Below are positions 49,058 to 57,104 of a DNA stretch of 64,000 bases, piece after piece. Under the pieces are notes generated by a model. The model saw only the letters and a list, made by a program, of their open reading frames with translations, ran no database searches and had not been told where the DNA came from. Positions within the stretch are counted from its first letter, which is position 1, and each line of letters begins with the position of its first letter. Both the position numbers and the translations under genes were made by a program. The DNA comes from a virus, in the IMG/VR virus record IMGVR_UViG_3300032224_001305, positions 37,376 to 101,375 of that record; one strand, 5' to 3'.

Positions 49058-50092
49058 ATGTGGCGCAAAGTCGTAACGCTTTCGCTACTTACGCTACCGT
49101 GTGCTGTCAGCGCTTACGCTGCGGACTGGTCTATAGATGCTGGATATTACCGCCGCGAGTACTCTATAGAAGACCAACTAGGTGCCACAAGCCCTAGTAA
49201 AAACTTAAAGCTTGTAAGTGGACAAGGACCGTCATTACACGCTTCTGTAGGCTGGCACACTAAGTACTTTCAGTTTGGCGTGCAGACACAGGCGGCTTAC
49301 TTATTTCTTAACGGACAGCCGAAGCAAGAGTACGTGGTAAAGGGTACTCATGTAGATACAGCAAAACTTACTAGTCCGTTAGTCACTATGGACGCTGTCC
49401 TAGGTTTTAGAACGGACAAACTCTCACTGGCGGTAGCTATAGGACCAGCCGTGCAGGCAGTGTCGCCTAGATGGGGCGCGCCGTTTGACTACGATGTTGT
49501 GAGTCACGTAGGTATCAAAACAGCATTTCCGTACTCGGGTATGGATGTATGCTTAGAAGTGGATCTGTTTGTGGTACCAACTGTAGTAGCTAAAAACGCT
49601 TTTGCTGTATCACCCGCAGTAAATATTACCTTTGGTAAGGCGGACGAGCCGCGCATCACGCCTATAGCGCCAGCGTCTGCGCCAACTATTGTGACCGCAG
49701 CTCCACATGAAACGGTAATAGCGCTACCTAAGGAAGAAACTCCCGCCGCATTACCAAACGCGCCTACTCCAGCGGAGCAACTACCCGACCCAGTTACGCA
49801 GACTATCAGTAAGGAAGAACTGCATAAAAAAGCTGCAGTAAAACCGCATAAGCGGGCTGATGAAGATACCGCAGTTAACTTCATAGCTAAAGTATTGAAA
49901 TCCAACCAAAAACTAGACGTGCAGATAAAAGTAGGGACTGAGTTCAGCGGTAAGCTGAGACAACGCGCCGAAGAGATTAAAAAGCAACTTCTGGCCCAAG
50001 GAATAAACGGTAACCGTATCAGGCTATCTTTTAATACTGGTAATAAAGTAGAATCGAAGGACGTGAAGTTCACTTTTGTGCTAAGCAGATAA
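49058..50092 (+). CDS. Outer-membrane beta-barrel protein with OmpA-like C-terminus
   Basis: A 344-aa protein with signal peptide MWRKVVTLSLLTLPCAVSAYAA. Residues ~25-195 alternate in barrel-like strands (WSIDAGYYRREYS; FQFGVQTQAAYLFL; LSLAVAIGPAVQAV; VCLEVDLFVVPTVVA). A Pro/Ala linker (200-260) leads to an OmpA-like periplasmic segment (NFIAKVLKSNQKLDVQIKVGTEFSGKLRQRAEEIKKQLLAQGINGNRI) that may bind peptidoglycan. Two bases after the lipoprotein gene. A phage-encoded outer-membrane protein could block superinfection or stabilise the envelope. Confidence 0.65.
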   Translation: MWRKVVTLSLLTLPCAVSAYAADWSIDAGYYRREYSIEDQLGATSPSKNLKLVSGQGPSLHASVGWHTKYFQFGVQTQAAYLFLNGQPKQEYVVKGTHVDTAKLTSPLVTMDAVLGFRTDKLSLAVAIGPAVQAVSPRWGAPFDYDVVSHVGIKTAFPYSGMDVCLEVDLFVVPTVVAKNAFAVSPAVNITFGKADEPRITPIAPASAPTIVTAAPHETVIALPKEETPAALPNAPTPAEQLPDPVTQTISKEELHKKAAVKPHKRADEDTAVNFIAKVLKSNQKLDVQIKVGTEFSGKLRQRAEEIKKQLLAQGINGNRIRLSFNTGNKVESKDVKFTFVLSR

Positions 50093-50102
50093 AGAGGTTG
50101 AG

Positions 50103-50552
50103 ATGTTCAAGGATATTATCGAGAAGATCTTTTCGTCGTCGGCCCAAGTGGATATTACCGATGATAAAAATCGATTCAACCTGGTCTATCAGAAGATGCT
50201 CAACACGCGGTGGTATATAACCATCATTACGTTGTTGACGCTAATGCTCATACTTATGGGTGTTTTGTCCGCGACTATCTTCAACGCACACATAGCACAG
50301 GAGTGGAAAGAGCTGCTGTTCTTGCTGTTGGGTGCATTTATTGGTAGTTATAACCGCGTAATAGATTATTGGTTCAACAATAGCCAGCGCGATGACAAGC
50401 TGATAGAAAAGATGGATCAAGAGAACGACACTGACGATCTAGTAAAAGCTAAACTAGCGTCAGCGTCGAGAAAAGGAAACGGAGAGGCCCCTGTGGGAGA
50501 AGGCTCAGTAGTGCCGGTTGCTACAGAAACTGCCCCTAAGGCTGCGGAGTAA
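50103..50552 (+). CDS. Holin-like two-span membrane protein
   Basis: A 149-aa protein with two spans: WYITIITLLTLMLILMGVLSATIF and LLFLLLGAFIGSYNRVIDYWF. A short loop separates them, followed by a charged Asp/Lys-rich cytoplasmic tail (NNSQRDDKLIEKMDQENDTDD) and an Ala/Pro-rich end. The 'LLGAFIGSy..v..fWF..S' motif is shared with phage holin-type proteins. Located 3 kb after the endolysin. Holin function inferred. Confidence 0.6.
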   Translation: MFKDIIEKIFSSSAQVDITDDKNRFNLVYQKMLNTRWYITIITLLTLMLILMGVLSATIFNAHIAQEWKELLFLLLGAFIGSYNRVIDYWFNNSQRDDKLIEKMDQENDTDDLVKAKLASASRKGNGEAPVGEGSVVPVATETAPKAAE

Positions 50553-50585
50553 GCTAATACAATTGAGCCGTATATGGAGTCGAAC

Positions 50586-51134
50586 ATGCGTTTCAGCAGA
50601 CACCAACTAGTTAAATTCGCCGCCAAAGCCACAGGTCCTTCTAACGTGGATCTGTATGGGTCACTGACCCAAAATGGCTCATACGCCGATAGAATCGCGG
50701 GACTGAATCCTAAAAAAATGCCTTATGCTGACAGACTGTACATGTCAGGCAGCCCAGAGGGTCAGGCGTTGGCGGCTAAGTACAATATTGACGTGTCTCC
50801 GGGCATGATCGCCAAGATGGAAGGCGTACGTCGTCAACAGCAGCAAATGATGGCTACAGGTCCTTCGCCCAAGTCGGCACCAGCAGCAAGAACCACGGCT
50901 GCACCCGCGGCACCCGCGGCGCAAGTACCACAGGAAGGACAAGCCCCGCTGAAGTTAGATATAAAGATGCCTGCTAGTGTAGCTAAGCGCGTAGCTGCGG
51001 ATACCGCGGCCTACAAGGCGAAGCAGCAGGCGAAAGTAACACCGGGTGCACCGTCGGCCACACAGGCTCCGTCGGTACCTCCGTCTCCGACTATGGAAGC
51101 TCCGGTAGACACCTCTAAGCCGGTTGTATTCTAG
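50586..51134 (+). CDS. Virion-type protein with LVKFA tag
   Basis: A 182-aa protein; start MRFSRHQLVKFAAKATG at 50586 after GGAG. Gly/Asp-Tyr-rich middle (GSLTQNGSYADRIAGLNPKKMPYADRLYM), then Ala/Pro-rich disordered C-terminus. Last gene of the rightward block before a terminator. Confidence 0.65.
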   Translation: MRFSRHQLVKFAAKATGPSNVDLYGSLTQNGSYADRIAGLNPKKMPYADRLYMSGSPEGQALAAKYNIDVSPGMIAKMEGVRRQQQQMMATGPSPKSAPAARTTAAPAAPAAQVPQEGQAPLKLDIKMPASVAKRVAADTAAYKAKQQAKVTPGAPSATQAPSVPPSPTMEAPVDTSKPVVF

Positions 51135-51166
51135 TAGTTCTCTAATAGTTAGTGCTACCAATGAAG

Positions 51167-51198
51167 ACGGCGTCAGCGAGAAATCGCGCGCCGTTTTT
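51167..51198 (+). terminator. Rho-independent terminator
   Basis: ACGGCG...CGCCGT stem followed by TTTTTCTG, ending the 43.4-51.1 kb rightward block. Confidence 0.8.
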
Positions 51199-51201
51199 CT
51201 G

Positions 51202-51243
51202 TGATAGCTAAGTAACGACAAAAGTTTGTGCTTGTCGTTACTT
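51202..51243 (-). terminator. Perfect 12-bp hairpin with TTAGCTATCA motif
   Basis: AAGTAACGACAA/TTGTCGTTACTT (51210-51243, loop 10); the minus-strand exit overlaps TTAGCTATCA. Ends the short leftward unit at 51253-52056. Confidence 0.65.
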
Positions 51244-51252
51244 GTAGCATAG

Positions 51253-51522
51253 CTACGGTGTCTTGAGCATACCGACGATCTCTTTTACTACTGCTGCCGG
51301 AGCAGTACCAAATTGGTACTCCAGATACTTATGTAGCTCTCCGCGCAGTCCCTTCTTCTTTAGCGTTAAGATATATCGTGCCTCTGGCAGACATTCGTCG
51401 TCTGGTATGTACGAGTCGCTTATGAACTTACATGTCAGATACGCATTCAGTCTTTTCTCTAAAGGCGTACCTCCGGCCATAGTTGTCTCTGTCACTTTCT
51501 TGACCATCGAGTAGTTTTTCAT
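51253..51522 (-). CDS. Hypothetical protein
   Basis: An 89-aa protein, Lys-rich and helical (EKRLNAYLTCKFISDSYIPDDECLPEARYILTLKKKGLRGELHKYL). No family recognised. Confidence 0.6.
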   Translation of the reverse strand: MKNYSMVKKVTETTMAGGTPLEKRLNAYLTCKFISDSYIPDDECLPEARYILTLKKKGLRGELHKYLEYQFGTAPAAVVKEIVGMLKTP

Positions 51523-51543
51523 TAGAAACCTGCATTAGTTCAT

Positions 51544-51810
51544 TCATTTCTCCGCTAAAATTTGTACAGGGGCTTCCTTGCTTTCTCTGTAGAGCAAGGT
51601 GGGCCTTTTCTTTTTAGGCAGCCTAATCTTTTTGTTATTAGCGCCTAATAAGTCGAGTGAAGAGCGCACACGCATCTCCCACGGTTCATTCTCGCTGGGC
51701 GGGTTTTTGTCCCACAACGTGAGAACGCGCTTAGGATGTATATGACCGTATCCCATTATTACCAGCGTCTTCTCTACCCTTAGTAGAAGAGCTTCGTTGT
51801 AAGTGTTCAT
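51544..51810 (-). CDS. Hypothetical protein
   Basis: An 88-aa basic protein (GYGHIHPKRVLTLWDKNPPSENEPWEMRVRSSLDLLGANNKKIRLPKKKRPTL). No family recognised. Confidence 0.6.
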   Translation of the reverse strand: MNTYNEALLLRVEKTLVIMGYGHIHPKRVLTLWDKNPPSENEPWEMRVRSSLDLLGANNKKIRLPKKKRPTLLYRESKEAPVQILAEK

Positions 51811-51828
51811 ATGGACCCTTTAGTGGTT

Positions 51829-52056
51829 TTAGTACTGCTTGGCCTGGTGATACGTTATGTCCAAGCCGATTATCAACATGAATGTAGTGAATACTCCGAA
51901 CGCCGCCAACTGGTAGTCACTCTGTAGCCAGAGCATAGACGTCAGAGCACACACTACTACAGTGGTGATACCGATCAAGCACAAGAGCAAAGAGTATAGA
52001 TAACCCCAGAACACGTTCACGGCATTCTCCCTAGAGTAATAGTTGTCGTCCTGCAT
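51829..52056 (-). CDS. Small two-span membrane protein
   Basis: A 75-aa protein from MQDDNYYSREN at 52056; a longer frame to 52158 would overlap the divergent gene's start. Two spans: VFWGYLYSLLLCLIGITTVVVCAL and AAFGVFTTFMLIIGLDI. The start is uncertain because GGGTATAAG lies only 5 bases upstream. Confidence 0.5.
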   Translation of the reverse strand: MQDDNYYSRENAVNVFWGYLYSLLLCLIGITTVVVCALTSMLWLQSDYQLAAFGVFTTFMLIIGLDITYHQAKQY

Positions 52057-52151
52057 GGGCTTATACCCGACGATAGTGTATTTTTGCGAGACCGCACCCG
52101 TTCTTTTTATCACTATTTGTAGTATCCTAACTTCTGCGCAGGAGGTACTTA

Positions 52152-52475
52152 ATGCCATTCACATCAGAAAAACAGCGCCGCTTCATGTTTGCGGAGCATC
52201 CTAGAATTGCTAAGCGCTGGGCGCATGAAGCCCCAGACAAAGACCAAGGGTTGCCCACTTACGCGCATGGAGGAACAACCACTTCTCCAGAAGTTAAGAG
52301 CAAGTGGGAGAGAGTTAAGCGCTTAGTTCGACGCCGTGATATGGAAAAGAAAGCCGACATCGGCTCTCGTCTGTTTAGAATACGCGCCTTGTACAGCTAC
52401 CTGACGGGCAAGCCGCTACCTAAGGACGGTTCGGCAGTTGTACCTATGTCTGCCATGCAGAATAGAGCGAAGTAA
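52152..52475 (+). CDS. Conserved 'MPF-S-QRRFMFA' phage protein
   Basis: A 107-aa protein: MPFTSEKQRRFMFAEHPRIAKRWAHE is a short N-terminal signature common in phage structural regions. The rest is basic, including RRRDMEKKADIGSRLFRI, another KKA-type junction. AGGAGG before the ATG. Confidence 0.7.
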   Translation: MPFTSEKQRRFMFAEHPRIAKRWAHEAPDKDQGLPTYAHGGTTTSPEVKSKWERVKRLVRRRDMEKKADIGSRLFRIRALYSYLTGKPLPKDGSAVVPMSAMQNRAK

Positions 52476-52478
52476 ATA

Positions 52479-52718
52479 ATGAGCACCTGGGTAGTCTACC
52501 TGCTTAAGAACGACAGCAACCGTACCTACGTAGGTTGTACTACAGACGTAGACCGAAGATTGCGTCAGCATAACGGTGAGCTATCCGGAGGGGCGAAGTA
52601 CACTAAGCGTGGTAGACCCTGGACACTAGTGAAAGTGGCCGGGGCTTATCCAAATCGCTCTGAGGCGCAGAAAGCAGAATATGCTGCCAAACGGAATCGG
52701 GAGTTCAGATATGCCTAA
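52479..52718 (+). CDS. GIY-YIG endonuclease
   Basis: A 79-aa minimal GIY-YIG domain: WVVYLLKNDSNRTYVGCTTDVDRRLRQHNGELSGGAKYTKRGRPW, with the catalytic Tyr pair, Arg in RRLRQH and a late Glu (EAQKAE). Similar to the SLX1/UvrC-type single-domain nucleases. It overlaps the next gene by 8 bases. Confidence 0.9.
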   Translation: MSTWVVYLLKNDSNRTYVGCTTDVDRRLRQHNGELSGGAKYTKRGRPWTLVKVAGAYPNRSEAQKAEYAAKRNREFRYA

Positions 52719-54051
52719 GAAACAACCTGCTCCTGGTATTCCAGACCGTAGAGTAATAAAGGAAATAAAAGAGCCTGCTGGTAACTGGAAGTACGTATTC
52801 CAGAAGCACGAGGCGTTCAGGGCGGGACCGCATTTCGATATCAGATTGGCCCCGTCTGACGTGTCACACTCTTGGGCTACTCGTAGAATACCGGAGCCCG
52901 GAAAGGCTACTTTGGCCAAGCAGCAGCCTACTCACGCAGTGTCTTGGCATGACTTCGAAGGTGACATACCTAGAGGTCTTTATGGTGGCGGCAAAGTCTC
53001 CACTCATGCCAAAGGTACAGCTGATGTAGTAGAGGTCAGCAAAGACAAGGTGCTCTTTAATATCCACGAAGGACGCACTACCAAAGAAATGGTATTGCTC
53101 AGACCTAGGGCAGCTAGACCTAAGGATTGGTTATTTCTAAATAGAAGCACCGTCCCCGGTAAATACCAGATACCGCACGAGAAGCCCAAATATAAGAGCC
53201 TGCCGTATACGTTTTCATTGAGCGATACCGAAGGGCCACTCCAGCCAAAAGTAGATGGAGCGCACTCGCTACTGTTACTAGAAGGCGGTAAGCGTCCACG
53301 GGTATTCTCGTATCGAGAATCCAAGCGCGGCGATGCTCTAGAGTACACCCACAAGATACCGGGGCTTTTCTCGCAAAGAGTTCCTGCTGGTGTACCTAGA
53401 ACAGTTCTTCGCGCAGAGACTTACTTATCTGATCCGAAAGGAAAGGCCCAACCAGCCTTTAGAACAGCAGGCATCCTGAACTCAAACGTGGACAAGGCAC
53501 GCGCCGCGCAGACTAGAGATAAGTTGCGCGTGATGCCATTTGACGTTGTAGGACAAGAAAACAAGCCCTACGCTACTAGACTAGCACTCATAAAGAAGTA
53601 TACCGCAGGACTCAATGCTGTACACGAACCTCCTACAGCAATAGAAGCCGACGAAAAGCGTAAACTATTACTGGCAATAAAGAGCCGCAAGCATCCACTT
53701 ACGGCAGAAGGAATTGTCCACTGGTCACCAACAGGACCACAGAAAGCCAAGATAGTAGATGAAGCCGACGTCTACATCAGAGGCGTTCAGCCGGGACAAG
53801 GTAAATATAAAGATAGTGCTGGCGTGTTTACCTACTCCAGTACGCCACGTGGTCCGATCCTAGGTAAAGTAGGAACTGGCATATCAGATAGACTACGTAA
53901 GGACATGTGGAAGAACCGCTCATCCTATGTAGGCTCGGTAGCCAGAGTGGGTTATGAAAAGAAGTCTACTAAGGGAACGTTATTTGCCCCTAGATTGGTA
54001 GATATTCACGTAGATAAAAGCTTGCGCGGAGTTAAGGCACAGAAGCGTTGA
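52711..54051 (+). CDS. LigD-like phosphoesterase-ATP-dependent DNA ligase fusion
   Basis: A 446-aa protein; start at 52711 after GGGAG. Residues ~25-125 are a LigD 3'-phosphoesterase domain: YVFQKHEAFRAGPHFDIRLAPSDVSHSWAT...HDFEGDIPRGLYGGGKV. Residues ~165-340 are an ATP-dependent ligase nucleotidyl-transferase, with the adenylation Lys in LQPKVDGAHSLLLLEG (~K180), RAETYL (motif III-like) and AEGIVHWSP (motif IV). The C-terminus is OB-like. It heals 3' ends and seals DNA nicks, as in bacterial end joining; no polymerase domain and no Ku gene are in the window. Confidence 0.85.
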   Translation: MPKKQPAPGIPDRRVIKEIKEPAGNWKYVFQKHEAFRAGPHFDIRLAPSDVSHSWATRRIPEPGKATLAKQQPTHAVSWHDFEGDIPRGLYGGGKVSTHAKGTADVVEVSKDKVLFNIHEGRTTKEMVLLRPRAARPKDWLFLNRSTVPGKYQIPHEKPKYKSLPYTFSLSDTEGPLQPKVDGAHSLLLLEGGKRPRVFSYRESKRGDALEYTHKIPGLFSQRVPAGVPRTVLRAETYLSDPKGKAQPAFRTAGILNSNVDKARAAQTRDKLRVMPFDVVGQENKPYATRLALIKKYTAGLNAVHEPPTAIEADEKRKLLLAIKSRKHPLTAEGIVHWSPTGPQKAKIVDEADVYIRGVQPGQGKYKDSAGVFTYSSTPRGPILGKVGTGISDRLRKDMWKNRSSYVGSVARVGYEKKSTKGTLFAPRLVDIHVDKSLRGVKAQKR

Positions 54052-54097
54052 TAGGTAAGAACAAACGCGCACCACCAATCGATAGTGCGCGTTGTTC
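54049..54097 (-). terminator. Bidirectional terminator with TTACCTATCA motif
   Basis: GAACAA.CGCGCAC/GTGCGCG.TTGTTC stem (54059-54097) between convergent genes. Plus-strand exit TACTGTTTTAC; minus-strand exit TTACCTATCA. Confidence 0.7.
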
Positions 54098-54104
54098 TAC
54101 TGTT

Positions 54105-54329
54105 TTACTCCTGTCCTTCTCGCTCTCGACGCAAGCTCTCTATCTTCCTGTTCAAATACCAAGCCGCTTTCTCCAAATCCTCTAGCGTCTTGGACTTGTC
54201 TTTGTGGCCAGCCCTAGAGATATATTTGACCGTGTTGCCCAGACAGAAGTCTAGCTTCCAGTCCTCAATAACATCTATGGCCTCAAACTTACCTACGTTG
54301 TAGTGCTTAGGATGGTCAACCGAGCTCAT
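54105..54329 (-). CDS. DUF3310 protein
   Basis: A 74-aa protein: VDHPKHYNVGKFEAIDVIEDWKLDFCLGNTVKYISRAGHKDKSKTLEDLEKAAWYLNRKI. This is the complete DUF3310 signature of phage proteins often called nucleotide kinase-like; true function unresolved. Downstream of the RT operon on the same strand. Confidence 0.92.
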   Translation of the reverse strand: MSSVDHPKHYNVGKFEAIDVIEDWKLDFCLGNTVKYISRAGHKDKSKTLEDLEKAAWYLNRKIESLRREREGQE

Positions 54330-54340
54330 GTTTATCCTTA

Positions 54341-55225
54341 TTAGACGGGCAGTTGCTTCAACGTTACTTGCCGCAACACTTCGCTTTTGATGATTGGCTG
54401 AACCAGTAGCAGAACTGTTTTATTGGGCAGTTCATTAATATCAGCCGCCAGTTCTATAGTTGCCGCAAGGTCGCTAGCTTCAGTGGAACCACGTAGTAGG
54501 GACGTATCGAAACTTGGCACCAGCTTGTAAGTGTCAGTTCCAACTACCTGCTGAAAGAGTAGATATGGCGTCTTGGTAGGCTTGTCTACTACAGGAGCCG
54601 GTGCTGGAACTGGGACGGGAACAGGAGCCGCCACTACTTGCGGTTCCTCTGTCTCTTCTAGTTCCTCTGAAATATCTTGCTGTTGCGTCTCCAGTGCCTT
54701 CTTCCTAGGGTAGGGCTCTGGCAGCGATCTGAACAAGTTCTGGTCGTTCGTAAGCGCCTCCACAGCGTTGTCCAGACTACGCTTGTCGTACATTATTTTG
54801 TTGGATACTTGTCGACTGATAACAAGACTAGAACGCAGAATCGTCAGACACTTGTGGTAAGGAAACCCAAGGTACTTAATCGCATCTGCCTGACTCAAGT
54901 CAGTCGGAGCGTTTAGAGCGACTTCATCAGATTTATTAACGTCAATACCTGCGATACGCATAGCGTTCATTTTCGAGCCGAAAGCTAGAATGACCAGAGG
55001 AACTCCGCTTTTCTTAGCCAGCTCCGCAGCGAACTTAGACAGCTGATGTGACTGGTAGACCACCATGCTGGCTACCTTGTCATACGTCCCTTTCTTGGGC
55101 GGAAATGGAATACGCGACCTATACCGCACGTGTCCAACAATCTCGAACCCGAACTCCTCACCGTAACTTGCCAGTTCGTCTTTATGCTTGTCGGAACCGC
55201 CGACAAGAAACACTCTAATTGGCAT
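54341..55225 (-). CDS. RT-associated protein with DUF2325-like Rossmannoid domain
   Basis: A 294-aa protein; start MPIRVFLVGG at 55225, overlapping the RT stop by 11 bases with GGAGG upstream, so the two are translationally coupled. Residues 1-100: VFLVGGSDKHKDELASYGEEFGFEIVGHVRYR...VASMVVYQSHQLSKFAAELAKKSGVPLVIL, matching the DUF2325 pattern (GG loop, Ser-His, C-terminal strand). Residues ~200-225 are a Glu- then Pro/Val/Ala-rich linker. The C-terminal ~70 residues (PYLLFQQVVGTDTYKLVPSFD) form an unidentified beta domain. In retron terms it would be the accessory or effector protein. Confidence 0.6.
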   Translation of the reverse strand: MPIRVFLVGGSDKHKDELASYGEEFGFEIVGHVRYRSRIPFPPKKGTYDKVASMVVYQSHQLSKFAAELAKKSGVPLVILAFGSKMNAMRIAGIDVNKSDEVALNAPTDLSQADAIKYLGFPYHKCLTILRSSLVISRQVSNKIMYDKRSLDNAVEALTNDQNLFRSLPEPYPRKKALETQQQDISEELEETEEPQVVAAPVPVPVPAPAPVVDKPTKTPYLLFQQVVGTDTYKLVPSFDTSLLRGSTEASDLAATIELAADINELPNKTVLLLVQPIIKSEVLRQVTLKQLPV

Positions 55226-56525
55226 TATCACCCTCCACATAAAATCGCAGGAATAGTTTGTTTTTAGTTGCTCTATCAATAATTACACCACTGGGCCGTA
55301 AGAAACTCCGCGTAATTCTGTCAATCTCCACTTTTATCTCTTTTAGAGCAGACATATCGCGCACCTGACTCAGCTCAGAGTCCGTGAGCACGCGTTTGAT
55401 TCCAAGCCGCCTAAGTTGGCTGACTAGGCGTCGGCTATTTCTGTTGTGCATCACAGTGTCTAGCAATACCAGACCGGCCTCGGTCAATATAGCCAGAGTT
55501 ACTGCTGATGACCGCCAACCGTATTCTATAGTAGTGTTGCCGACAGTCAGACGTCTGTTCCAGTTATCGTTACATACGATGCACACACGCGGATCTATTG
55601 CCCAATTCAGTAGCGCTTTTCCTCCTTTACCTAGGAGTAATCTGGAGGGTTTTCCGTAGTTTACGTGTGCCGCTGCCAGAACAATCTCCGGAGCTACTTG
55701 TATACTAAAGTTGCTTCCGACTACTTCATGGATGCTTACTTGCTTAGGAGGTGGAGTTACCACCGGTATTCCGAACTCTATGCAAATGCGGGACAGGTTA
55801 GTGTCTGCATCCGGCGGAACCTTTAGTTTCTGCCACTCCTCAAGACCTTTGGTGGAACTCTCGTTACCCTGATGCTTGGCTGCGCGAAGCTTTCTCTTGG
55901 ACTCTCTGGTAGGGTATACCGCGTCAGAGCCCACACTCACGCCGGTAACTTTTCTATAGCCCGCCGACGCTTTGTACAAAGTGGTCTTATGCGCGGCTAG
56001 CTCAAAGCCACTTTCGATAACTTTATCACGCACTAGTTCTTTTATGCGTTCTACCAATGACCCGTCATCAAACGAAATGGTCAGGTCGTCTGCGTAACGG
56101 GTGTAGACGATTTCTGTAGAAATAAGACGCAGGCCCACAGACAAACCTGCGTCTAGCTTGATGGCCGCAATGTTTGCGATAGCAGGGCTGGTGGGAAGTC
56201 CCTGTCTAGCTACATTGTCTACAAAACATTTGTCGTAATAACTTTCGGCAAATCTATCGCACACCGCCGTGACTTTACTGCGCGTGACGGTATCGAAAAA
56301 GTCCTTTAGGTCAAAGCACAACGTGAACTGCTTACCGATGTGTGCCTTGGCGTTTGTAACCGCCGATCTAAGAGGCATGAAGCCGTGTACGGTGTTATTG
56401 CACAACGAATACTGAAGTTTGTTCAGTTCTGGTAGTAACACCTTTAGATCTTTCTTCTCAGCTTCGGTAGGCACGCATACGTGCCGGTAACTTCCGTTTC
56501 TCTTTGGGATTGCGACTATTCTCAT
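55215..56525 (-). CDS. Retron-type reverse transcriptase with C-terminal extension
   Basis: A 436-aa protein; ATG 56525 after AGGTG. Residues 1-~230 are an RT. They include HGFMPLRSAVTNAKAH (retron region X, NAxxH), CFDLKDFFDTVT (motif A, catalytic Asp), VARQGLPTSPAIANI (motif B, QG-x3-SP as in retrons and group II, not the SQ of DGRs), YTRYADDLTIS (YADD), and YRKVTGVSV (region Y, VTG). Ordinary retron RTs are ~310-330 aa; the remaining ~200 residues here (from ~240) form an extra domain I do not recognise. It makes cDNA from a structured RNA; a ~950-nt structured non-coding region lies directly upstream. Confidence 0.88.
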   Translation of the reverse strand: MRIVAIPKRNGSYRHVCVPTEAEKKDLKVLLPELNKLQYSLCNNTVHGFMPLRSAVTNAKAHIGKQFTLCFDLKDFFDTVTRSKVTAVCDRFAESYYDKCFVDNVARQGLPTSPAIANIAAIKLDAGLSVGLRLISTEIVYTRYADDLTISFDDGSLVERIKELVRDKVIESGFELAAHKTTLYKASAGYRKVTGVSVGSDAVYPTRESKRKLRAAKHQGNESSTKGLEEWQKLKVPPDADTNLSRICIEFGIPVVTPPPKQVSIHEVVGSNFSIQVAPEIVLAAAHVNYGKPSRLLLGKGGKALLNWAIDPRVCIVCNDNWNRRLTVGNTTIEYGWRSSAVTLAILTEAGLVLLDTVMHNRNSRRLVSQLRRLGIKRVLTDSELSQVRDMSALKEIKVEIDRITRSFLRPSGVIIDRATKNKLFLRFYVEGDNAN

Positions 56526-56549
56526 GGTAGGCACCTAAGAAGAAAAGGG

Positions 56550-56580
56550 AATGCACCGCCGTATAGATACCCATACGGCG
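56550..56580 (-). terminator. Hairpin between ncRNA and RT gene
   Basis: GCCGTAT/ATACGGC stem at about 56559-56580 in the RT leader; the minus-strand exit is GGTGCATTCCCTTTTCTTC. It could partially terminate ncRNA transcription ahead of the RT gene. Confidence 0.45.
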
Positions 56581-56582
56581 AT

Positions 56583-56777
56583 GCACCCACACATTGGCTA
56601 TAGTGCAAAAGAGTGCGTTTATTTATTTAAAGCTCGGTAGGAGCTTTAAATAAATAATTGAGCAACCTTGTAGTATTACGTCAGCCACTTCTGTACACAC
56701 GGCGAAACACCGTGGGTGCTGCTGACGTTGTTCAGCCACTAAAGCTTTCACAGATCGCTACCTAGACGCTTTCTGTG
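56583..56777 (-). ncRNA. ncRNA unit 4 (adjacent to RT), with possible a1/a2 repeat
   Basis: CACAGA/TCTGTG stem (56749-56754, 56772-56777) with CTACCTAG in the loop, TTCAGCC at 56731, closing stem ACGTCAGC/GCTGACGT (56678, 56721) enclosing CGAAACAC. Long hairpin TTATTTATTTAAAGCTC, loop GGTAG, at 56619-56657. An 8-bp inverted repeat, GCACCCAC (56583-56590) with GTGGGTGC (56712-56719), encloses the long hairpin, as a1/a2 repeats do in retrons. Confidence 0.5.
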
Positions 56778-56830
56778 CACAGTACATATACCGTGTTTCA
56801 CGTTTTATTTGCAGGACTATACGCTAAAAA

Positions 56831-57066
56831 CAAGTACGCATGGATGTCCATACGTACTTGCTTGCCATCGGCGCAAATGATGAGTTTAAGATGTCTGGGT
56901 GTAGTAATAATTTTCTCAAAATTATTACGTAACCCAGGACATATTAAAGTACACCATAGTATTCCTAGTAAAGACTTTTTGTAGACATATCGAAGCAACA
57001 TGACTGCTCTTTACCTATTCAGCCGCCGATACGGCCTATCTACAAGCCTACCTAGGGACTTGTAGA
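56831..57066 (-). ncRNA. ncRNA unit 3
   Basis: TCTACAAG/CTTGTAGA stem (57039-57046, 57059-57066) with CTACCTAG in the loop. Small hairpin GCCG-ata-CGGC at 57025-57035, TTCAGCC at 57018, closing stem GTAAAG/CTTTAC (56968, 57009) enclosing CGAAGCAA. Long hairpins: CTGGGT-gta-GTAATAATTTT with its complement at 56895-56937, and CAAGTACG.ATGG with its complement at 56831-56860. Confidence 0.55.
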
Positions 57067-57104
57067 ATTCAGTGTAGATGTGCATTACCGCACACCCGCG
57101 TTTG

